Assembly (NCBI GenBank): GCA_002431355.1
Contig: DJEQ01000060.1
Span: forward strand, 1-22,733
Direction of reading: 5' to 3'
From: Oribacterium sp. UBA5894
Lineage (GTDB): Bacteria; Bacillota; Clostridia; Lachnospirales; Lachnospiraceae
DNA: 22,733 nucleotides
Shown here: positions 20,216-22,733 of the stretch, piece after piece
Position numbering within the stretch: position 1 is the stretch's first letter
How the letters are laid out: each line of letters opens with the position of its first letter
Translations under genes and position numbers: made by a program
The notes under the pieces: model-generated
The model's database searches: none
Seen by the model: the letters and a program-made list of their open reading frames with translations, nothing else
What the model was told of the DNA's origin: nothing

Positions 20216-20270
20216 CTGAGTGATGGGGTACACTGCCTGCCCGGCTTTCAGAAAAGGCATAAGGAGAATC

Positions 20271-21428
20271 ATGGATAAAAAATCAGTCAGCGAAATCAAA
20301 ACCAAGTGCTTTAACCGGCAGAACTGCCGCATTGACCGTATGCGGGCCTGCTATGTCAATGAAGAAAAGGAGAAGCTCTCCACCTTCCACGACATGTTTC
20401 TGCAGCTCGCCGATGAAGAGCAGACGAAGTACTGTGAGATTTTCAAACGCTCGATGTCTGGAAAATTTGGACGCAATTTATATAATGTAGAATTTCCATA
20501 CGCAGAGGAGGTGGAGGGCGGCCATCAGGCCTTCCTGTACCAGCTGCAGCAGTCGGAGCTGAAGGATGACGCTCTCGTCGAGCAGTTCTTCGATCGTGTT
20601 ATTGCCGCCTACAGCTTCCCGGGAAAATATCTGATTCTGCTCAGCCATGGCGTATACGACATCCCGATGAAGATGAAGGATGGCGCAGAGCTCGACAGTG
20701 AGTATGTATACAGCTTCGTTCTCTGTTCCATCTGCCCGGTCGAGCTTCTGCATGATGGGCTCTGCTACGATAAGGCGGAGCAGACCTTCCGGAATCGAAC
20801 CGATGACTGGGGTGTGAAGAACCCGGAGACCGCCTTCCTTTTCCCGGCGTATAATTTCCGAAACACCGACATTCACAGTGCACTGTACTATACCCGCCAC
20901 CCGGAGGAACGCCACGAGGAAATCGCGCTCGATGTGCTGGGCACGGAGCTCAGTCGTACGGAAAAGGACCAGCAGAATGTCTTTCGCGAGATCATTGAAA
21001 CAACCCTCTCTGGAGACTGTACCTTCGATGCCATTCGAAATATCAATGAAGACCTCCAGGAGATGATCGAGGAAAACAAGAAGGATAAGGAAACGGACGA
21101 CCAGGTCGCCCTCGATAAGAACGAAATGAAGAAGCTGCTTGCACGAAATGGTGCGAATGAGGAGCAGCTCCATCAGTTTGACCGTATCTACGATGAGGCC
21201 ATCGGCGATGATGACTCTCCACTTCTTGCAGAGAATATACAGAGCCAGAAGAATCTGGTGGTAAAGTCCAACACCATGAAGCTCGATGTGAAGTCGGAGA
21301 ACATTGGACTGGTAGAGACCCGCGTCATCGATGGACGTGAATATCTGCTGATCCCAATTGCCGATGATATCGAGGTCAATGGCATCAGGATTCGGCAGAA
21401 TATCCGCCAGGAGCAGGCAGGAGAATGA
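20271..21428 (+). CDS. DUF4317 domain-containing protein
   Basis: This 385-residue, probably cytoplasmic protein matches my memory of DUF4317, a family of unknown function found mainly in Clostridia. Visible features are the N-terminus MDKKSVSEIKTKCFNRQNCR, then the RMRACYVNEEKEK segment, the LLSHGVYDIP and SFVLCSICPVEL core motifs, and an acidic, coiled-coil-like middle around residues 255-300 (EEDL-type, with EENKKDKETDD). There is no signal peptide or membrane helix. The inner ATG at 20271 is chosen because AAGGAG (20261-20266) lies directly before it and because family members start this way. The stop codon is 14 bases before mnmA, so the two genes are probably one transcript. No function can be given. 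Confidence 0.85.
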   Translation: MDKKSVSEIKTKCFNRQNCRIDRMRACYVNEEKEKLSTFHDMFLQLADEEQTKYCEIFKRSMSGKFGRNLYNVEFPYAEEVEGGHQAFLYQLQQSELKDDALVEQFFDRVIAAYSFPGKYLILLSHGVYDIPMKMKDGAELDSEYVYSFVLCSICPVELLHDGLCYDKAEQTFRNRTDDWGVKNPETAFLFPAYNFRNTDIHSALYYTRHPEERHEEIALDVLGTELSRTEKDQQNVFREIIETTLSGDCTFDAIRNINEDLQEMIEENKKDKETDDQVALDKNEMKKLLARNGANEEQLHQFDRIYDEAIGDDDSPLLAENIQSQKNLVVKSNTMKLDVKSENIGLVETRVIDGREYLLIPIADDIEVNGIRIRQNIRQEQAGE

Positions 21429-21441
21429 GGTTTTACATATC

Positions 21442-22563
21442 ATGAGTGAAGAAAAGAAGAATCAAAAGGCCCTGATTGCGATGAGTGGTGGCGTGGACAG
21501 CTCGGTGGCCGCCGCACTGATGTGCGAAGCAGGCTATGACGCGATGGGTGTCACGATGAAGCTGTATAATAATGAAGATGTCGGCTACTGCCGTGCGAAC
21601 ACCTGCTGTACCCTCGAGGATACCGAGGATGCGCGCCAGGTGGCCACGAGCCTCGGGATGCCCTACTATGTATTTAATTTTACCGAGGACTTCGACCATC
21701 AGGTGATCGAACGCTTCGTTCGCACCTATGAAGAGGGCGGCACCCCGAATCCCTGCATTGACTGTAACCGCTATATGAAGCATGAAAAGCTGTACCACCG
21801 TGCCGAAACCCTGGGCTGCGACGTCATCGTGACCGGGCATTATGCCCGTATTGAACAGGACCCGGAGTCGGGACGCTGGCTTCTGAAGAAGGCGAAGAAC
21901 CTTGCCAAGGACCAGAGCTATGTGCTCTATTTTCTGACGCAGAAGCAGCTTGCCCACACCATGTTCCCACTTGGAAATTTCAGTTCGAAGGAGGAGGTTC
22001 GGGAGATTGCGGAGAAGCATGGCTTCCTGAATGCGCGAAAGCACGATTCCCAGGACATCTGCTTCGTGGTGAATGGAGATTACGGTGATTTTATCGAGCG
22101 CTACACCGGAAAAACCTTCGCGCCGGGAAAGTTCGTCGACACGGAAGGACATGTACTCGGCGAGCATAAGGGCATCATTCGCTATACCATTGGGCAGCGG
22201 AAGGGCTTAGGCCTTGCGCTTCCCGCTCCGATGTATGTCTGTGGAAAGGACATGGAGAAGAATGAAGTCATTCTGACGACGGGCCCAGCGCTCTACAGCT
22301 CGGCCCTCATTGCGGACAGCTTCAACTGGATTCCGTTTGACGAACCGACGGAACCGATCCGTGTCACGGTGAAGACCCGCTACAAGGCGAAGGAGGTTCC
22401 GGCCACGGTCGAAGTTCTCCGTGATGAACGCGGGGCATCCACCGGCCGGGTGAAGGTTACCTTCGATGCACCCGAGCGCGCAGTCGCGATCGGCCAGGCC
22501 GTCGTGCTGTACGACGGAGATCTCGTCGTCGGCGGTGGCACGATCCGCGAAGCCATCCGCTAA
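21442..22563 (+). CDS. mnmA: tRNA 2-thiouridylase MnmA
   Basis: This 373-residue cytoplasmic enzyme adds sulfur to C2 of the wobble uridine (position 34) of Lys, Glu and Gln tRNAs, using ATP and a persulfide carried by a partner protein. The PP-loop is AMSGGVDSSVAA at residues 13-24. The catalytic pair of cysteines is C105 (TPNPCIDCN) and C207 (SQDICFV). The tRNA-binding segment GHYARI and the sequence KDQSYVLYFLTQKQL are standard, as is IGQRKGLGLA. The length is normal. The ATG at 21442 follows the DUF4317 stop by 13 bases; AGGAG (21419-21423) and TGAGG are the nearest ribosome binding sites. The open frame starts earlier, inside DUF4317, but that part is only overlap. Confidence 0.96.
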   Translation: MSEEKKNQKALIAMSGGVDSSVAAALMCEAGYDAMGVTMKLYNNEDVGYCRANTCCTLEDTEDARQVATSLGMPYYVFNFTEDFDHQVIERFVRTYEEGGTPNPCIDCNRYMKHEKLYHRAETLGCDVIVTGHYARIEQDPESGRWLLKKAKNLAKDQSYVLYFLTQKQLAHTMFPLGNFSSKEEVREIAEKHGFLNARKHDSQDICFVVNGDYGDFIERYTGKTFAPGKFVDTEGHVLGEHKGIIRYTIGQRKGLGLALPAPMYVCGKDMEKNEVILTTGPALYSSALIADSFNWIPFDEPTEPIRVTVKTRYKAKEVPATVEVLRDERGASTGRVKVTFDAPERAVAIGQAVVLYDGDLVVGGGTIREAIR

Positions 22564-22733
22564 AGGCAGTTTCAGTGACATTCCGCGAAGCATACGTCCC
22601 GTCCACGGCGAGCTACTGCCGTAACCTCCTGTCGGCGTTACTGTTCACTCATAATCCTATAAGAGCATAGACAGATGAGCTCTCAAAAGATTCCAGGGAA
22701 GCATGTCGGAAAAAATCTCAAACTTGGCCCGAC
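22564..22733. other. Non-coding end of the window after mnmA
   Basis: No gene is visible in these 170 bases. GGCAGT (22565-22570) can pair with ACTGCC (22615-22620), and ACGGC with GCCGT around 22604-22622, but no T-run follows, so no terminator is called. Confidence 0.5.

Overview
The window looks like a chromosomal segment of a moderately GC-rich Gram-positive anaerobe of the Clostridia, most likely family Lachnospiraceae. The reasons are two clostridial families of unknown function (DUF4317 and DUF4358), diacylglyceryl-type lipoproteins with Ala/Thr/Glu-rich linkers, strong AGGAGG ribosome binding sites, a GH94 phosphorylase beside a LacI regulator and a sugar ABC importer without its own ATPase, and a tRNA with no encoded CCA. 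The species cannot be named from sequence alone. There is no prophage, CRISPR array or intact transposase; the unusual material is in the intergenic DNA.

Layout. Positions 1-386 are non-coding, with a short direct repeat. A two-gene operon (+) follows: a MATE exporter and a D-2-hydroxyacid dehydrogenase (387-2709). The convergent gap 2710-3120 is packed with inverted repeats: three evenly built ATAGGCA/TGCCTAT units and a 70-bp element that appears to be just the two ends of an IS3-like insertion sequence. Next is a beta-glucoside (cellodextrin) locus: a GH94 cellobiose phosphorylase (-, 3121-5556), diverging from a LacI-type regulator (5910-6929), then a sugar-binding lipoprotein and two permeases (7081-10537). 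The binding-protein gene is separated from the permease genes by a strong hairpin terminator. The second convergent gap (10538-10916) holds a bidirectional terminator and five consecutive near-perfect hairpins.

From 10917 to 15760 the minus strand carries a surface-polymer acylation module: a DUF4358 lipoprotein, an MBOAT O-acyltransferase, a DHHW (AlgX/AlgJ-like) protein and a secreted SGNH hydrolase. A flavin reductase-like protein (-) with an unusual basic tail, a tRNA-Gly(CCC) (+) and a membrane-anchored NodB polysaccharide deacetylase (-) follow. The last part is housekeeping on the plus strand: an RsuA-type pseudouridine synthase with two large insertions, DUF4317, and mnmA. A 91-nt imperfect inverted repeat lies before the DUF4317 gene.

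How the genes work together. The LacI protein probably senses a cello-oligosaccharide and controls both itself and the phosphorylase through TTTCGAAA-centred sites. The binding protein and two permeases bring in the sugar, powered by a shared ATPase encoded elsewhere, and GH94 splits it with phosphate to glucose 1-phosphate plus glucose. Separately, MBOAT, DHHW and SGNH proteins are the usual parts of a system that moves acyl (normally acetyl) groups across the membrane onto a wall or capsule glycan, and the NodB enzyme removes N- or O-acetyl groups. Substrates for this second group are not visible in the sequence.
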